Positions 1 to 9,240 are shown, numbered from the stretch's first letter. The stretch is DNA of 64,000 nucleotides from Bradyrhizobium sp. SRL28 (GCF_018596315.1 NZ_JAHEAG010000004.1:186001-250000), one strand, 5' to 3'. Numbers and translations are program-made. The notes: generated by a model from the sequence alone, not told the origin.

Positions 1-115
1 AACGCTGCCGGCTTTCAAGGACGCGCCACCGATATCAGCGGACGATCGGAAGAACGTTGCGTTCGGCTGGTTCGTGACGCTGATCCCGCGTGTCGGAATC
101 GTACGGCCGTTTTAA
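1..115 (+). CDS. Possible C-terminal end of an unidentified gene entering from the left
   Basis: Frame 2 on the plus strand is open from the window edge to a TAA at 113-115, about 37 codons, and ends with a hydrophobic stretch (AFGWFVTLIPRVGIVRPF). If real, it is the tail of a gene converging on the Smr-domain gene, whose stop codon it overlaps. I do not recognise the protein. Such a short open stretch can arise by chance in GC-rich DNA, so this is only a possibility; bases upstream of the window would decide it. Confidence 0.2.
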   Translation, partial: TLPAFKDAPPISADDRKNVAFGWFVTLIPRVGIVRPF

Positions 116-705
116 GCTCGCGCCCGCCGCACCCGCACGTACAAGGCGCCCTCGCCGCCATGGCCGATATGGGCTTCCTCGAAGCCGACCACCAGCGAGC
201 GGAATTCCGGCAGGCCGAGCCATTGCGGCACCTGGCGGCGCAACACGCCGCGCTCGGACTCGGCGCCCACCTTGCCCTTGCCGGTGATGATAAGCACGAA
301 GGTCAGCCCGTCATGATGGGCCCGCTGCAGGAAGCCGAACAGCGCGCGATGCGCCCTCGTCTGCGTCATGCCATGCAGGTCGAGCCGGGCGTCGATCTCC
401 TTCCGGCCGCGCGACAGATGCGACCGCTCGCGGCGGCCGATCGGCGCCAGCGGCGGCGGCTCCGGTTTTGAGGGAGCAGCGATTCGTTGCGGCGCGGCAG
501 GCCTCGGCGAAGCGGCGGGTTTCGGCGCGACTTTGTTATCGGCTTCCGCCGAGGCGACCGACGGTTTCGAGGCCCGCCGCTTGCGCAACGGCTTGACCTG
601 TTTGGCGACGCTCTCCCACAACGCGCGCTCCTCCTCGCTCAGGCCGCGCTTGCGTCGCGGCGGCTCCGGCAATTCGGGAATCAAGCTCGACGGCCGGCGT
701 TTCAT
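112..705 (-). CDS. Smr domain-containing protein
   Basis: A 197-residue protein with a basic, Pro/Ala-rich, probably disordered N-terminal half (about residues 1-100) and a C-terminal Smr (small MutS-related) domain. The domain shows the LDLHG motif at about 108-112 and TGKG at about 141-144, both hallmarks of the family. Smr domains bind branched or structured nucleic acids, and some nick DNA or cleave RNA at stalled ribosomes; which applies here cannot be read from sequence. The start ATG overlaps the stop of the upstream mltA gene (ATGA), so the two are translationally coupled in one leftward operon with the Tim44-like gene. Confidence 0.9.
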   Translation of the reverse strand: MKRRPSSLIPELPEPPRRKRGLSEEERALWESVAKQVKPLRKRRASKPSVASAEADNKVAPKPAASPRPAAPQRIAAPSKPEPPPLAPIGRRERSHLSRGRKEIDARLDLHGMTQTRAHRALFGFLQRAHHDGLTFVLIITGKGKVGAESERGVLRRQVPQWLGLPEFRSLVVGFEEAHIGHGGEGALYVRVRRARA

Positions 706-2303
706 CGAAGATGGCGATAGCGGCGGAGGTGACGCTGATGCGGCTTTGCGGAAACAGCTTCAACCCTTGGCCGCGGCTCGGGAAGCGGCACCGGCTTCGC
801 CACGGCAGCCTGGACCGCCGGGGCTTGCGAAGGCACCGCTGCTGGCGTCGGCGGTGCTGCCTGAGTCGCGGGCCTCGTGTTGGTCGCCGCGGTCACCTCG
901 GGCGGCTTCGCAGCATTCGTCTGCTCCCTGGACGGATCTTTCGACGGCGCGGTTTGCGGGAACAGTTTTGCGATCGTCGCCGACGGTCGCTCATCGGGCA
1001 CCGGCATCTTGCGGCCGTGCGCCACCGGATCGAGGCTCTTCGGCACCAGGATAACGAAGCGCGCATTGTGGCGGAGGCGGCCGGCAACCTTGCCGGCTTC
1101 GGGACCGGCGCCGAAATAAAGATCGGCGCGCGCGGGTCCGACGATGGCGGAGCCGGTGTCCTGCCCAATCATCAGGCGGCGAAACGGCGTCTTCGACAGT
1201 TCCGATTCGATCGGCAACTCGCCTTCGATGAAGAACGGCGTGCCGTAGACATGCAGTGCTTTGTCGACCGCGATCGAGCGGCCCGGAGTCAACGGCACGC
1301 CCTGGGCACCAACCGCCTCGTCCTTGTCGGAAAGCTGCACCTCGCGGAAAAAGACGTAGGATTTGTTCTGCCGCCGAAGCTCGTCGGCCTCATTGGGATT
1401 CTGCTCCATCCACTCCCGGATCTTCTGCATCGACATCTGATCCTTGGGGATGATGTTGCGCTCGATCAGGATGCGGCCGACCGCTGTATAGGGATAGCCA
1501 TTATGGGCGTCGTAATTGATGCGAACGGTCGAGCCGTCGTCGAGACTGACCCGCGCCGAACCCTGGATCTGCGAGAACAGCAGGTCGGTCTGCTCCTTCA
1601 GCCAGCAGATTTCGAGTCCGCGGCCAGCAATCGCACCGTCCTCGATCTCGGCGCGATCGTAATAGGGCACCAGCTTGCGGCGGCCGATCTTGCGGAACAC
1701 CTGGCCCTTGTTGGGCAAACCGGCCGAGCTTTGGGTGGTGCCGCGGACGAACAGATTGGACGGCCGGCGATAGACCGGCACCTTGTAGACCTCGTTCTCC
1801 GTCTTTGAGCCGTCGACGATGGGCTCGTAATAGCCGGTGACAAAGCCCTCGCCTTCGCCAAGCCGGGAAATACGCAAGGGGAGAAAATGCTCCTCGAAGA
1901 AAGCTTTTGCCTTCAGGCCATCCGACAGTTCCAGGCCTTTCGCGATGTGGCAGGGCTCGCGCAGCGAGGTCCCGAGCGCCTTCGGATCGGCGGGCGGTGT
2001 TCGCTGCGCCGCTATCGGTCTGCAGCTCACTCGAAATGCCTTGTAGGCGGCGAGATGATCGTCTTCGTTCCAGCCCGAGATCCCGGACCAGGCAACCGGC
2101 GCATACTGGCCGCCGTTAATCTGAAACGGGAATTCGAGCTGTGGATATGGCAGGTGACGGACGGGCGGCGGATGCGCAGGTTTTTGCGAACGCGCATGAC
2201 GTGTCGCGAGGGCATCCACCGGCGCCAGCGCGCACGCCAAAGCGATCACGCCAAACGCGAGCCTCGCAAGGCGTCGCGCGTCAGGCCGCGCTTCCGGTGC
2301 CAA
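702..2303 (-). CDS. mltA: Membrane-bound lytic murein transglycosylase A (MltA family)
   Basis: Cleaves the MurNAc-GlcNAc bond of peptidoglycan, leaving 1,6-anhydro-MurNAc ends, and acts in the periplasm. The MltA and 3D domains are recognisable: GYYEP early in the fold, then DTGSAIVGPARADLYFG, where the Asp of ADLYFG (about residue 395) matches the catalytic Asp of E. coli MltA. The C-terminus is a Pro/Ala-rich tail ending in basic residues. A hydrophobic segment (FGVIALACALAP) forms a signal peptide, but I see no lipobox Cys. The start is uncertain. I chose TTG at 2303 because GGAAG lies 4 nt upstream and it leaves a basic n-region; GTG at 2249 is the alternative. The gene overlaps the end of the Tim44-like gene and abuts the Smr gene. 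Confidence 0.88.
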   Translation of the reverse strand: MAPEARPDARRLARLAFGVIALACALAPVDALATRHARSQKPAHPPPVRHLPYPQLEFPFQINGGQYAPVAWSGISGWNEDDHLAAYKAFRVSCRPIAAQRTPPADPKALGTSLREPCHIAKGLELSDGLKAKAFFEEHFLPLRISRLGEGEGFVTGYYEPIVDGSKTENEVYKVPVYRRPSNLFVRGTTQSSAGLPNKGQVFRKIGRRKLVPYYDRAEIEDGAIAGRGLEICWLKEQTDLLFSQIQGSARVSLDDGSTVRINYDAHNGYPYTAVGRILIERNIIPKDQMSMQKIREWMEQNPNEADELRRQNKSYVFFREVQLSDKDEAVGAQGVPLTPGRSIAVDKALHVYGTPFFIEGELPIESELSKTPFRRLMIGQDTGSAIVGPARADLYFGAGPEAGKVAGRLRHNARFVILVPKSLDPVAHGRKMPVPDERPSATIAKLFPQTAPSKDPSREQTNAAKPPEVTAATNTRPATQAAPPTPAAVPSQAPAVQAAVAKPVPLPEPRPRVEAVSAKPHQRHLRRYRHLR

Positions 2304-2985
2304 CCAGCTTCCAGTTCGGATCGCGAGAGCTCGTGTCGCGGGCGAATGTCCAGACATCGGTGATATCGGCGACCTTGTCGGGGTTGCCATCGACAATGGC
2401 GCCGGTCTTGTCGCGGGTGACCGAGATCATCTGCGACACGAAACGAACGGTCAGTTGCGCCGCGCGGTCGCGGGCTTCCGCGCTCACCAGCTCGGCCTTG
2501 TCGATCGAAACAAACCGCGTTTCGGTCTTCTGCTCGTGCTTCTCGCGATCCTTGATCACGGTCTCGAAGCTCTCATAGACCTCGCTGGACAACAGATCCT
2601 TCAGCGCGCGGCGGTCGCCATTGGCGAAAGCCAGCACGATCATCTCATAGGCGCCGCGGGCGCCGGAGAGGAAATGCCGGGGATCGAACGAGGAGTCCTG
2701 GGCGACAATCGCATCGAGGCCTTGCGCGAGCGGCGTGCCCGGCTCGGTAATGCCTTTCCAGCGGTCGGCCGGTGCCACATCCGCGGTCGGCGCCAGCGGC
2801 GCCTGATCGATTACCGCACCCGGCATCGGAACGACATTGTTGTTGTCCTGCGCTCGCTGCACGACGTTGGGCGCGGCGCGATCGTAGGGCGGCCGTTCGT
2901 TTCCGGTGCGCTGTCCGAGGACGCTGCGCAGGCGCAGGAAGATAAAGACCGCCAGCGCCAGGAAGATGATGGTGTAAATATCCAC
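2281..2985 (-). CDS. Tim44/TimA-like membrane-anchored protein
   Basis: About 234 residues. It starts with a single membrane anchor (DIYTIIFLALAVFIFLRL), followed by a polar linker and a C-terminal Tim44-like domain with conserved stretches such as SSFDPRHFLSGARGAYEMI and VTDVWTFARD-type text. Alphaproteobacterial homologues (TimA) resemble the matrix-side domain of mitochondrial Tim44, and their role in membrane-protein handling is not settled. The GTG at 2985 is preferred over an upstream TTG at 3018 because it starts right at the anchor, the usual form of the family. It is first in a leftward cluster with mltA and smr, and diverges from secB. Confidence 0.85.
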   Translation of the reverse strand: MDIYTIIFLALAVFIFLRLRSVLGQRTGNERPPYDRAAPNVVQRAQDNNNVVPMPGAVIDQAPLAPTADVAPADRWKGITEPGTPLAQGLDAIVAQDSSFDPRHFLSGARGAYEMIVLAFANGDRRALKDLLSSEVYESFETVIKDREKHEQKTETRFVSIDKAELVSAEARDRAAQLTVRFVSQMISVTRDKTGAIVDGNPDKVADITDVWTFARDTSSRDPNWKLVGTGSAA

Positions 2986-3424
2986 GTCGTATTCGCTTTC
3001 TGGTTCTAACGCCGGCAACGGGCCCGGCGGTCGAGCGTTCCCTGATGAGAAGCTCTCTACGAGTTTTCCCTGAGAACGGCAGAGATTACATCATCGATTG
3101 AGACTGCAGCATGTAGGCATGAAACTACGCCCGGCCAATGGCGCGTTTTGGCGCAAGTGAATTGTAGCGCGTTTTGGGGGCGAGGGGAAACCCGATCGTG
3201 TCCGGAAATCACGCACATTCAATAATTTAGGATGCGTATTGGACGGCCGGTGGGGCCGTATTAGGCATATCTGCCACATTTCGCCGAGGATACAGTCGGT
3301 CCGCCCGTCGTCCTTGTGGAACGAGGCGGGGCTATGATAGCCACTCGCCCGGAAAAGGCATCCCGCCCATCGAGCGAATTCAGACGAAAACGGGCTCCGC
3401 TCGCCAGCTTCAGGAGAGAGTTTC
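2986..3424. promoter_or_regulatory. Divergent intergenic region between the Tim44-like gene and secB
   Basis: About 440 bp with no gene that I can support. It must carry the promoters of both divergent genes. A short sequence (GCGCGTTTTGG) occurs twice about 30 bp apart near 3140-3180. AGGAGAG at about 3413-3419 is the secB ribosome binding site. I could not assign -35/-10 boxes with confidence. Confidence 0.45.
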
Positions 3425-3913
3425 ATGACCAACGGCAACGGCGCACCTCCCGAACAGGCCCCTCCCCAGCTCAACGTGCTGGCCCAGTACACCAAGGATC
3501 TGTCGTTCGAAAATCCGAACGCCCCCTCCTCCCTGGCGCCGCAGCAGCAACAGCCGGCCATCAACATTCAAATCAACGTTTCCGCGAATAACCTCTCGGA
3601 AAACGAGTTCGAAGTGACGCTTTCGATCGAAGGCAAGGCTGAAAACGCCGGCAAGGTGATGTTCAGCTTCGAGCTGGCTTATGCCGGCGTGTTCCGCATC
3701 GTCAATGTGCCCCAGGAAAACCTGCATCCGCTGGTCATGATCGAATGCCCGCGGCTGTTGTTCCCGTTCGCGCGCGAAATCATCGCGACCGCGGTGCGCG
3801 ACGGCGGCTTCCCGCCCCTGATGCTCGATCCCGTCGATTTCGTCGGCCTGTACCGCCAGAACATGGAACGGCAGGCTGCGGCGCAGGCCGCTTCGGGCGC
3901 GAAGCCGAGCTAA
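3425..3913 (+). CDS. secB: Protein-export chaperone SecB
   Basis: A 162-residue cytosolic chaperone that holds precursor proteins unfolded and passes them to SecA for Sec export; it works as a tetramer. Family features are clear: the strand-rich core with [12 protein letters not shown] and [11 protein letters not shown], then [26 protein letters not shown] and the C-terminal [14 protein letters not shown]. Length is normal for alphaproteobacterial SecB. A strong AGGAGAG lies just upstream of the ATG. It stands alone on the plus strand, divergent from the Tim44-like gene and convergent with dnaQ. The reading frame ends in a short tandem duplication (AGCCGAGCTA repeated from about 3902), which also repeats the stop codon. 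Confidence 0.97.
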   Translation: MTNGNGAPPEQAPPQLNVLAQYTKDLSFENPNAPSSLAPQQQQPAINIQINVSANNLSENEFEVTLSIEGKAENAGKVMFSFELAYAGVFRIVNVPQENLHPLVMIECPRLLFPFAREIIATAVRDGGFPPLMLDPVDFVGLYRQNMERQAAAQAASGAKPS

Positions 3914-3956
3914 GCCGAGCTAAGCCGAATTTAAGCAGCCCAGCGGCCAAACGCCG

Positions 3957-4655
3957 CTAGGCCGCCCCGAGAAAATCATTCCAGATCGGCTTGTCGCCCA
4001 AGGTGGCGATGAAGGCCCGATGCGCGTCGCGGTCCGCCTCGCTGATTCGCGGCGCCAGCGGCACCTCGCGCAGCCGGCGCGGCGTTTCGCCAAATCCGTT
4101 GCTGACGGTGACGCGGGTTTCCGACGCCAGGATCAGTTGCGACTGCCGCGCCCCGATCAGGTCGATATAGACTTCGGCCAATAGCTCGGCGTCGAGCAGC
4201 GCGCCGTGCTTGGTGCGGCGGGAATTATCGATCGCATAGCGCGAGCAGAGATCGTCCAGCCGGTTCGACACGCCCGGATGCTTGCGACGCGCCAGCAACA
4301 ACGTATCGACCAGCCGATCGCGCAAAATCGGCTGCCGCTTGATGCGGTCGAGCTCGGCATTGATGAAGCTGACGTCGAACGAGGCGTTGTGGATGACGAG
4401 CGGCGCGTCGCCGATGAATTCCAGGAACTCCTCGACCACTTCCGTGAACAGCGGCTTGCTGGAAAGGAACTCGCTGGACAGGCCATGCACGGCAAACGCT
4501 TCCGCCGGCATGTCGCGCTCGGGATTGATGTAGCGGTGGAAGGTCTGCCCCGTCGGCATACGGTTGTAGATCTCGATGCAGCCGATCTCGACCAGCCGGT
4601 CGCCGCGCAGCGGGTCGAGGCCAGTGGTTTCGGTATCGAGAACGATTTCGCGCAT
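3957..4655 (-). CDS. dnaQ: DNA polymerase III epsilon subunit (3'-5' proofreading exonuclease)
   Basis: Removes misincorporated nucleotides as part of the replicative polymerase core. The DEDDh exonuclease motifs are visible: ExoI LDTETTGLDP (Asp7, Glu9), ExoII VIHNASFDVSFINAEL, and ExoIII HGALLDAELLAEVYIDL carrying the final His and Asp. At 232 residues it is the normal bacterial epsilon length, with a short C-terminal tail for polymerase binding. It is the last gene of the leftward cluster ppsR-maf-coaE-dnaQ, 29 bp behind coaE, next to the proposed replication origin. Its 3' end meets secB head-on, with only about 40 bp between the stops. Confidence 0.96.
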   Translation of the reverse strand: MREIVLDTETTGLDPLRGDRLVEIGCIEIYNRMPTGQTFHRYINPERDMPAEAFAVHGLSSEFLSSKPLFTEVVEEFLEFIGDAPLVIHNASFDVSFINAELDRIKRQPILRDRLVDTLLLARRKHPGVSNRLDDLCSRYAIDNSRRTKHGALLDAELLAEVYIDLIGARQSQLILASETRVTVSNGFGETPRRLREVPLAPRISEADRDAHRAFIATLGDKPIWNDFLGAA

Positions 4656-4684
4656 GGAGGTTGTGAGACCGGAGGTTAGGCGAA

Positions 4685-5284
4685 TCAGGCTCGCCGCTGC
4701 GGCATCTTAACGACCTCGGCTAGAATGTCGCGGATTGCCGCGCGCACCGGGTCCAATCCATGCGATGTATCCACCACGAAATCCGCGCGCTTGCGCTTTT
4801 CGGCATCGGGCAATTGCCGCGCCAAAATGCCGTCGAGCGCCTCTGATGTCATGTTGCCGCGCGCGAGAATTCGCTCGCGCTGGGTCGCCGGATCGGTAGA
4901 GACCACGACGACGGCATCGACGCGTTTCTCGCCGCCGGTTTCGAACAGCAGCGGGATATCCATCACCACCACCGGCGCGCCGGAACGTTCGGCTTCGTCG
5001 AGGAATTTCCGGCGGGAGGCGCCGAGCATCGGATGAACGATCTGCTCGAGCTGTTTGATCGCGGCCTGATCATGCACCACCTTGGCGGACAGCTTTGCGC
5101 GATCGACCTTGCCATCGACGGTCGTGCCGGGAAATGCCGCCTCGATCGCGGGCGCCGCTTCGCCTTCATAGATTTTGTGAACGGCGGCATCGGCGTCATA
5201 AACCGGAACGCCTGCCTCAGTGAACAGCTTTGCGGTGGTGGATTTTCCCATCCCGATCGAGCCGGTCAGTCCGAGTATCCGCAT
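4685..5284 (-). CDS. coaE: Dephospho-CoA kinase
   Basis: Catalyses the last step of coenzyme A synthesis, ATP-dependent 3'-phosphorylation of dephospho-CoA. The 199-residue P-loop kinase starts at once with [12 protein letters not shown] (Walker A at about 8-15), followed by [12 protein letters not shown], a family signature, and the lid/Walker B text [21 protein letters not shown]. The length matches the family and the ATG sits directly before the first strand. It lies 18 bp after maf and 29 bp before dnaQ on the same strand, an order conserved next to alphaproteobacterial origins. The C-terminus is intact. Confidence 0.96.
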   Translation of the reverse strand: MRILGLTGSIGMGKSTTAKLFTEAGVPVYDADAAVHKIYEGEAAPAIEAAFPGTTVDGKVDRAKLSAKVVHDQAAIKQLEQIVHPMLGASRRKFLDEAERSGAPVVVMDIPLLFETGGEKRVDAVVVVSTDPATQRERILARGNMTSEALDGILARQLPDAEKRKRADFVVDTSHGLDPVRAAIRDILAEVVKMPQRRA

Positions 5285-5302
5285 CAGATCGCCGTTTCCA
5301 TT

Positions 5303-5911
5303 CTAGACATTGAGCAGGCCCTCGCCGCGCAGGAACGCCAGCAACGGCAACAGCGGTAGGCCGAGGATCGTAAAATGGTCGCCATCGATGCGTTCGAACA
5401 GATGCACGCCTAGCCCTTCGAGCTGATAGGCGCCGACGCTGGTCGTGACCGCCTGCCCGGCCTGATCCAGATAGGCCTCGATCTCGCTTTCGTCCAAACG
5501 CCGCATCGTCATTCTGGCAACGACGACATCGGAAAACACTATCTTGCCGTCGCGGGCAACCGCAACGGCGGAGTGCAGTTCGTGCGTATGGCCGGCAAGC
5601 AGGCGCAATTGCTCTGCGGCCTGCGCGCGGCCGGACGGCTTGCTGAACAGGCGGTTTCCCAAAGCCAGCGTCTGATCGGCGCCGATGACATAGCGGCCGG
5701 GATTTTTTGACGATACGAAGCACGCCTTCTCGCGCGCCAGCAGGCCCGCGATTTCACCCGGCGCGGAAAGACCGGAATTCTTCTGCACGGATCGTTCGTC
5801 GATATCGGCGGGAACGGCCTCGAAGGAAATGCCGGCATTCGCAAGCAACATCTGACGCGCGCGGCTTTGCGAGGCCAGGATCAGCGGCTCTTTTCCGCGC
5901 CAGATCGTCAT
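5303..5911 (-). CDS. maf: Maf family nucleoside triphosphate pyrophosphatase
   Basis: Hydrolyses non-canonical or modified nucleoside triphosphates to the monophosphate and PPi, a house-cleaning activity; some Maf proteins affect septation. The 202-residue protein has the N-terminal phosphate-binding motif SQSRARQMLL (about 14-23), the DERSVQK segment, the catalytic-region GADQTLAL, and the C-terminal IDGDHFTILGLPLLPLLAFL that typifies the family. It lies 10 bp downstream of the PPDK regulatory gene and 18 bp upstream of coaE, so it is almost certainly co-transcribed with both. Confidence 0.94.
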   Translation of the reverse strand: MTIWRGKEPLILASQSRARQMLLANAGISFEAVPADIDERSVQKNSGLSAPGEIAGLLAREKACFVSSKNPGRYVIGADQTLALGNRLFSKPSGRAQAAEQLRLLAGHTHELHSAVAVARDGKIVFSDVVVARMTMRRLDESEIEAYLDQAGQAVTTSVGAYQLEGLGVHLFERIDGDHFTILGLPLLPLLAFLRGEGLLNV

Positions 5912-5921
5912 CGTATCCGCT

Positions 5922-6761
5922 TCATTCCGGAAGCCGCTGCCGCTGGCGATCGGTGAACAGTTTCAGCACGGCCGCGGCAGTTTCCTCGATTGAGCGGCGC
6001 GTCACATCGAGCTGCGCCCAACTGAATTTGGCACTCAGTTTCCGGGCGTAGGCGACTTCATCGGTCACCGCCTGACGATCGATGTACTCATCGTTGGGAG
6101 TATCGGCGCCCATGCTCAGCAGCCGGTTTTGCCGGACCTGGATCAACCGCTCCGGCGTCGCATGAAGGCTGACGACCAACGGCTTTTTCAACGTCTCCAG
6201 CTGGTGCGGCAGCGGAATGCCTGGCACCAGCGGCACGTTCGCGGTCCGGACGCCGCGGTTGGCAAGATAGATCGAGGTCGGCGTCTTCGATGTGCGCGAC
6301 ACGCCGACCAGAACCACGTCGGCATCTTCCAGACCTTCGACGTGCTGGCCGTCGTCATGGATCATGGTGTAGTTCAAGGCGTCGATGCGCTTGAAATATT
6401 CCGCATTCAGAACGTGCTGGGCGCCCACCCTCCCCGTCGTCGCCGCGCCGAGATAGGCCTCGAACATTTGCATCACCGGGCCAATAATTGACAGGCTCGG
6501 GATGTTGATATCCCTGCACTTGGCCTCCAGCCGACCGACCAGATCCTTTTCTAAGAGCGTGAAGAGCACGATGCCCGGCGCCTCCTCGATCTCGTCGAGC
6601 ACGCGGTCGAGCTGCTTCTGGCTGCGCACCAGCGGATAGACGTGTTCGACCGCGGTCACATTGGCGTATTGCGCGGCGACCGCGCGCGCCACCGTGATCA
6701 GCGTCTCGCCGGTCGAGTCGGAGACCAGATGAAGATGAAAATAATTGCCGGTCGTGGGCAC
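5922..6761 (-). CDS. ppsR: Pyruvate, phosphate dikinase / PEP synthase regulatory protein (DUF299)
   Basis: Bifunctional ADP-dependent kinase and Pi-dependent phosphorylase that switches PPDK or PEP synthase off and on. The 279-residue protein begins with [14 protein letters not shown], typical of the family, and has the P-loop GVSRTSKT at about 153-160 followed by [18 protein letters not shown]. Start is GTG at 6761. In Caulobacter and Rickettsia the homologue of this gene sits directly beside the chromosomal origin, opposite hemE. Here too it is the first leftward gene from the 450-bp gene-free stretch. It leads the ppsR-maf-coaE-dnaQ operon. No PPDK gene is in the window. Confidence 0.93.
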   Translation of the reverse strand: MPTTGNYFHLHLVSDSTGETLITVARAVAAQYANVTAVEHVYPLVRSQKQLDRVLDEIEEAPGIVLFTLLEKDLVGRLEAKCRDINIPSLSIIGPVMQMFEAYLGAATTGRVGAQHVLNAEYFKRIDALNYTMIHDDGQHVEGLEDADVVLVGVSRTSKTPTSIYLANRGVRTANVPLVPGIPLPHQLETLKKPLVVSLHATPERLIQVRQNRLLSMGADTPNDEYIDRQAVTDEVAYARKLSAKFSWAQLDVTRRSIEETAAAVLKLFTDRQRQRLPE

Positions 6762-7214
6762 CAGAACCCCTGTGTATCCTGTGAATCCCTGTGGAGCTTA
6801 ACCAAGATATTTGGCCCTGGGTCGTCAGGTCAGGGATAACCCGGACATTTCTTCACAGGGCCCCGCGAGAGGACAAGTCCGCCGGCTCATCGCCATGATA
6901 GTGGGAAGCTGTGGATTTGTCTCTTCATAAGCTGGCCACGAAACGGCGCAAGCAATTGATGCGCGTGGCGTTATCAGGATGACGCAATGTCCGGCCGAAA
7001 TTGGGGACGACTGTGAACAAGCCTCGCAAACATTAGGGATCGTTTTGTGTGAGTCATAATCACCGTCACTTAGACTCAAACCTAAGATTCTAAAATTATT
7101 AGTTTAGAGAAGCGGTGCTTTGCGGATATGTCTTGCGTCCCACGTTGGCAGCGCTTCTTTGCAACGTCGGGATAATCGGAACGTTCCAGAGACGAGCAAG
7201 GCCTGGCGACTGCA
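6762..7214. other. Candidate chromosomal replication origin (oriC)
   Basis: A 453-bp stretch without a gene between divergent ppsR and hemJ. At the ppsR end three TGTG-type repeats, related to the DnaA box complement TGTGNATAA, follow each other at 9-10 bp spacing (6771 TGTGTATCC, 6780 TGTGAATCC, 6790 TGTGGAGCT). Better matches are TTCTTCACA at 6849 (one mismatch to TTATNCACA), TGTGGATTT at 6910 and TGTGAACAA at 7012. A CtrA half-site-like TTAACCAAG starts at 6798. Three GANTC (CcrM) sites cluster at 7051, 7073 and 7086, overlapping an AT-rich segment at about 7068-7116 that could unwind. Position next to the ppsR homologue matches known alphaproteobacterial origins. No experiment is implied. 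Confidence 0.62.
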
Positions 7215-7661
7215 ATGTACGAGTGGATCACGATCACGGCGTATCCGTGGATCAAGGCGCTGCACGTGATTGCGGTCATCTCCTGGATGGCCGGCATGCT
7301 CTATCTGCCGCGGCTGTTCGTCTATCACTGCGAGGCCGAGGTCGGATCGAAGCAGTCCGAGACCTTCAAGGTGATGGAATGGCGATTGCTGAAGGCGATC
7401 ATCAATCCGGCGATGATCATCACCTGGCTGGCCGGGCTTTACCTGGCCTGGAGCGGGCACTGGTACACGTCCGGCTGGTTTCACGCCAAACTGACGCTGG
7501 TACTCATCCTGTCGGGTGTCCACGGCTTTTTTTCGCGGCTGGTCAAGGATTTCGCCGCCGACCGGAATACCAGAAGCCATAAATTCTATCGTATTATCAA
7601 TGAGGTACCTACCGTCCTGATGATTTTCATCGTCATCCTGGTGATCGTGAAGCCGTTCTAG
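7215..7661 (+). CDS. hemJ: Protoporphyrinogen IX oxidase HemJ
   Basis: Membrane enzyme of haem synthesis that oxidises protoporphyrinogen IX to protoporphyrin IX in bacteria lacking HemG/HemY. The 148-residue protein has four predicted membrane helices and family text: [31 protein letters not shown] with its conserved His and Arg, then [33 protein letters not shown] and a C-terminal [20 protein letters not shown]. It is the first rightward gene from the proposed origin and precedes rho. In many relatives hemE is next to it; here it is absent on this side. Confidence 0.92.
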   Translation: MYEWITITAYPWIKALHVIAVISWMAGMLYLPRLFVYHCEAEVGSKQSETFKVMEWRLLKAIINPAMIITWLAGLYLAWSGHWYTSGWFHAKLTLVLILSGVHGFFSRLVKDFAADRNTRSHKFYRIINEVPTVLMIFIVILVIVKPF

Positions 7662-7921
7662 GCCTGAGCTTTCCACGACGATCCGGTTTTCCACCTGCTT
7701 GCGAAGCGCCGGGCGATTTTCTATATTGTCGAAATCCCACCCCACGCAGGCGGATGTGGTTGCGTTCCGGCTCCTTCATTGGACCGGCCGCCGCATCAGG
7801 TTTGAAGCCTCACCGGCGCTTTCCTTGCTTAGACCTGCGGACCTTCCATTTTTCGTGTCCGCTATTTCTTCAAGCCACCTCGCACCCCTTCCTTAAAAAA
7901 ACACTCCACAGGACCACCCCA
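7662..7921 (+). promoter_or_regulatory. Leader region upstream of rho
   Basis: About 260 bp between hemJ and rho without a convincing gene; one frame is open into rho, but its text does not resemble Rho. A long leader would fit rho autoregulation by Rho-dependent attenuation as known in E. coli; that is inference, since no specific element is recognisable. The stretch just before the ATG is unusually C/A-rich and G-poor (about 7895-7920), the composition Rho prefers to bind. Confidence 0.35.
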
Positions 7922-9187
7922 ATGCGGGAAATGAAACTCCAGGACCTCAAATCGAAAACGCCGGCCGAGCTTGTCTCGTTCGCGGAAGAGAACGGGGTCG
8001 AAAATGCCAGCACCATGCGCAAGCAGGAGCTGATGTTCGCGATTCTCAAGCAGCTCGCGATCCAAGAAATCGACATTATCGGCGAAGGCGTCGTTGAGGT
8101 TCTCTCCGACGGCTTCGGCTTTCTGCGCTCGCCCGACGCCAACTACCTGCCCGGCCCCGACGACATCTACGTCTCGCCCTCGCAGATCCGCCGCTTCGGC
8201 CTTCGCACCGGCGACACCATCGAAGGCCACATCCGCAGCCCGAAAGAAGGCGAACGCTATTTTGCGCTGCTGAAGGTCAACACCCTCAATTTCGAGGATC
8301 CGGAAAAGTCCAAGCACAAGGTCAATTTCGACAATCTGACCCCGCTGTTTCCGGACCAGCGCTTCCGCCTCGAGCTCGAGGACCCGACGCGAAAAGACCT
8401 TTCTGCAAGGGTGATCGACATCGTCGCTCCGATCGGCAAAGGCCAGCGCGCTCTGATCGTGGCGCCGCCGCGCACCGGCAAGACGGTGCTGATGCAGAAC
8501 ATCGCGCACTCGATCACCGCCAATCATCCGGAATGCTATCTGATCGTTCTCTTGATCGACGAACGTCCGGAAGAAGTCACGGACATGCAGCGTTCGGTGA
8601 AGGGCGAGGTGGTGTCGTCCACGTTCGACGAACCGGCGGTGCGTCACGTCCAGGTCGCCGAGATGGTGATCGAGAAAGCCAAGCGGCTCGTCGAGCATGG
8701 CCGCGATGTGGTGATCCTCTTGGACTCGATCACGCGTCTGGGCCGCGCCTACAACACTGTGGTGCCGTCATCCGGCAAGGTGCTGACCGGCGGCGTCGAC
8801 GCCAACGCGCTGCAGCGGCCGAAACGATTCTTCGGCGCCGCGCGCAACATCGAGGAGGGCGGTTCGCTCACGATCATCGCGACCGCGCTGGTCGATACCG
8901 GCAGCCGAATGGACGAAGTCATCTTCGAAGAATTCAAGGGCACCGGTAACTCCGAACTGATCCTCGATCGCAAGGTCTCGGACAAGCGGACCTTCCCGGC
9001 GATCGACATCTCGCGCTCCGGCACCCGCAAGGAAGAGCTGATCACCGATCCGCAGCTCCTGAAGAAAATGTATGTGCTGCGCCGGATCCTCAACCCGATG
9101 GGCACGATGGATGCCATCGACTTCCTGCTCGACAAGCTCCGCAACACCAAGAACAACTCGGAGTTCTTCGACTCCATGAATACCTGA
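7922..9187 (+). CDS. rho: Transcription termination factor Rho
   Basis: Hexameric RNA-dependent ATPase that ends transcription at Rho-dependent sites. The 421 residues start [18 protein letters not shown], the usual N-terminal helix bundle. A cold-shock-like RNA-binding domain follows ([23 protein letters not shown]). The ATPase core has Walker A APPRTGKT at about 181-188, Walker [17 protein letters not shown], and the Q-loop and R-loop region ([26 protein letters not shown]). An in-frame upstream extension exists, but the ATG at 7922 gives the standard length and start. A strong intrinsic terminator follows about 25 bp after the stop. Confidence 0.98.
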   Translation: MREMKLQDLKSKTPAELVSFAEENGVENASTMRKQELMFAILKQLAIQEIDIIGEGVVEVLSDGFGFLRSPDANYLPGPDDIYVSPSQIRRFGLRTGDTIEGHIRSPKEGERYFALLKVNTLNFEDPEKSKHKVNFDNLTPLFPDQRFRLELEDPTRKDLSARVIDIVAPIGKGQRALIVAPPRTGKTVLMQNIAHSITANHPECYLIVLLIDERPEEVTDMQRSVKGEVVSSTFDEPAVRHVQVAEMVIEKAKRLVEHGRDVVILLDSITRLGRAYNTVVPSSGKVLTGGVDANALQRPKRFFGAARNIEEGGSLTIIATALVDTGSRMDEVIFEEFKGTGNSELILDRKVSDKRTFPAIDISRSGTRKEELITDPQLLKKMYVLRRILNPMGTMDAIDFLLDKLRNTKNNSEFFDSMNT

Positions 9188-9211
9188 GCCGAGAGGCCGG
9201 GTTGGGAAGAG

Positions 9212-9240
9212 GGCGCCTCGTGGAAGCGGGGCGCCTTTTT
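9212..9240 (+). terminator. Intrinsic terminator of rho
   Basis: Stem GGCGCCTCG paired with CGGGGCGCC (9 bp with one G-T pair) around a 6-base loop, followed directly by TTTTT. It sits 24 bp after the rho stop codon. Confidence 0.85.
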
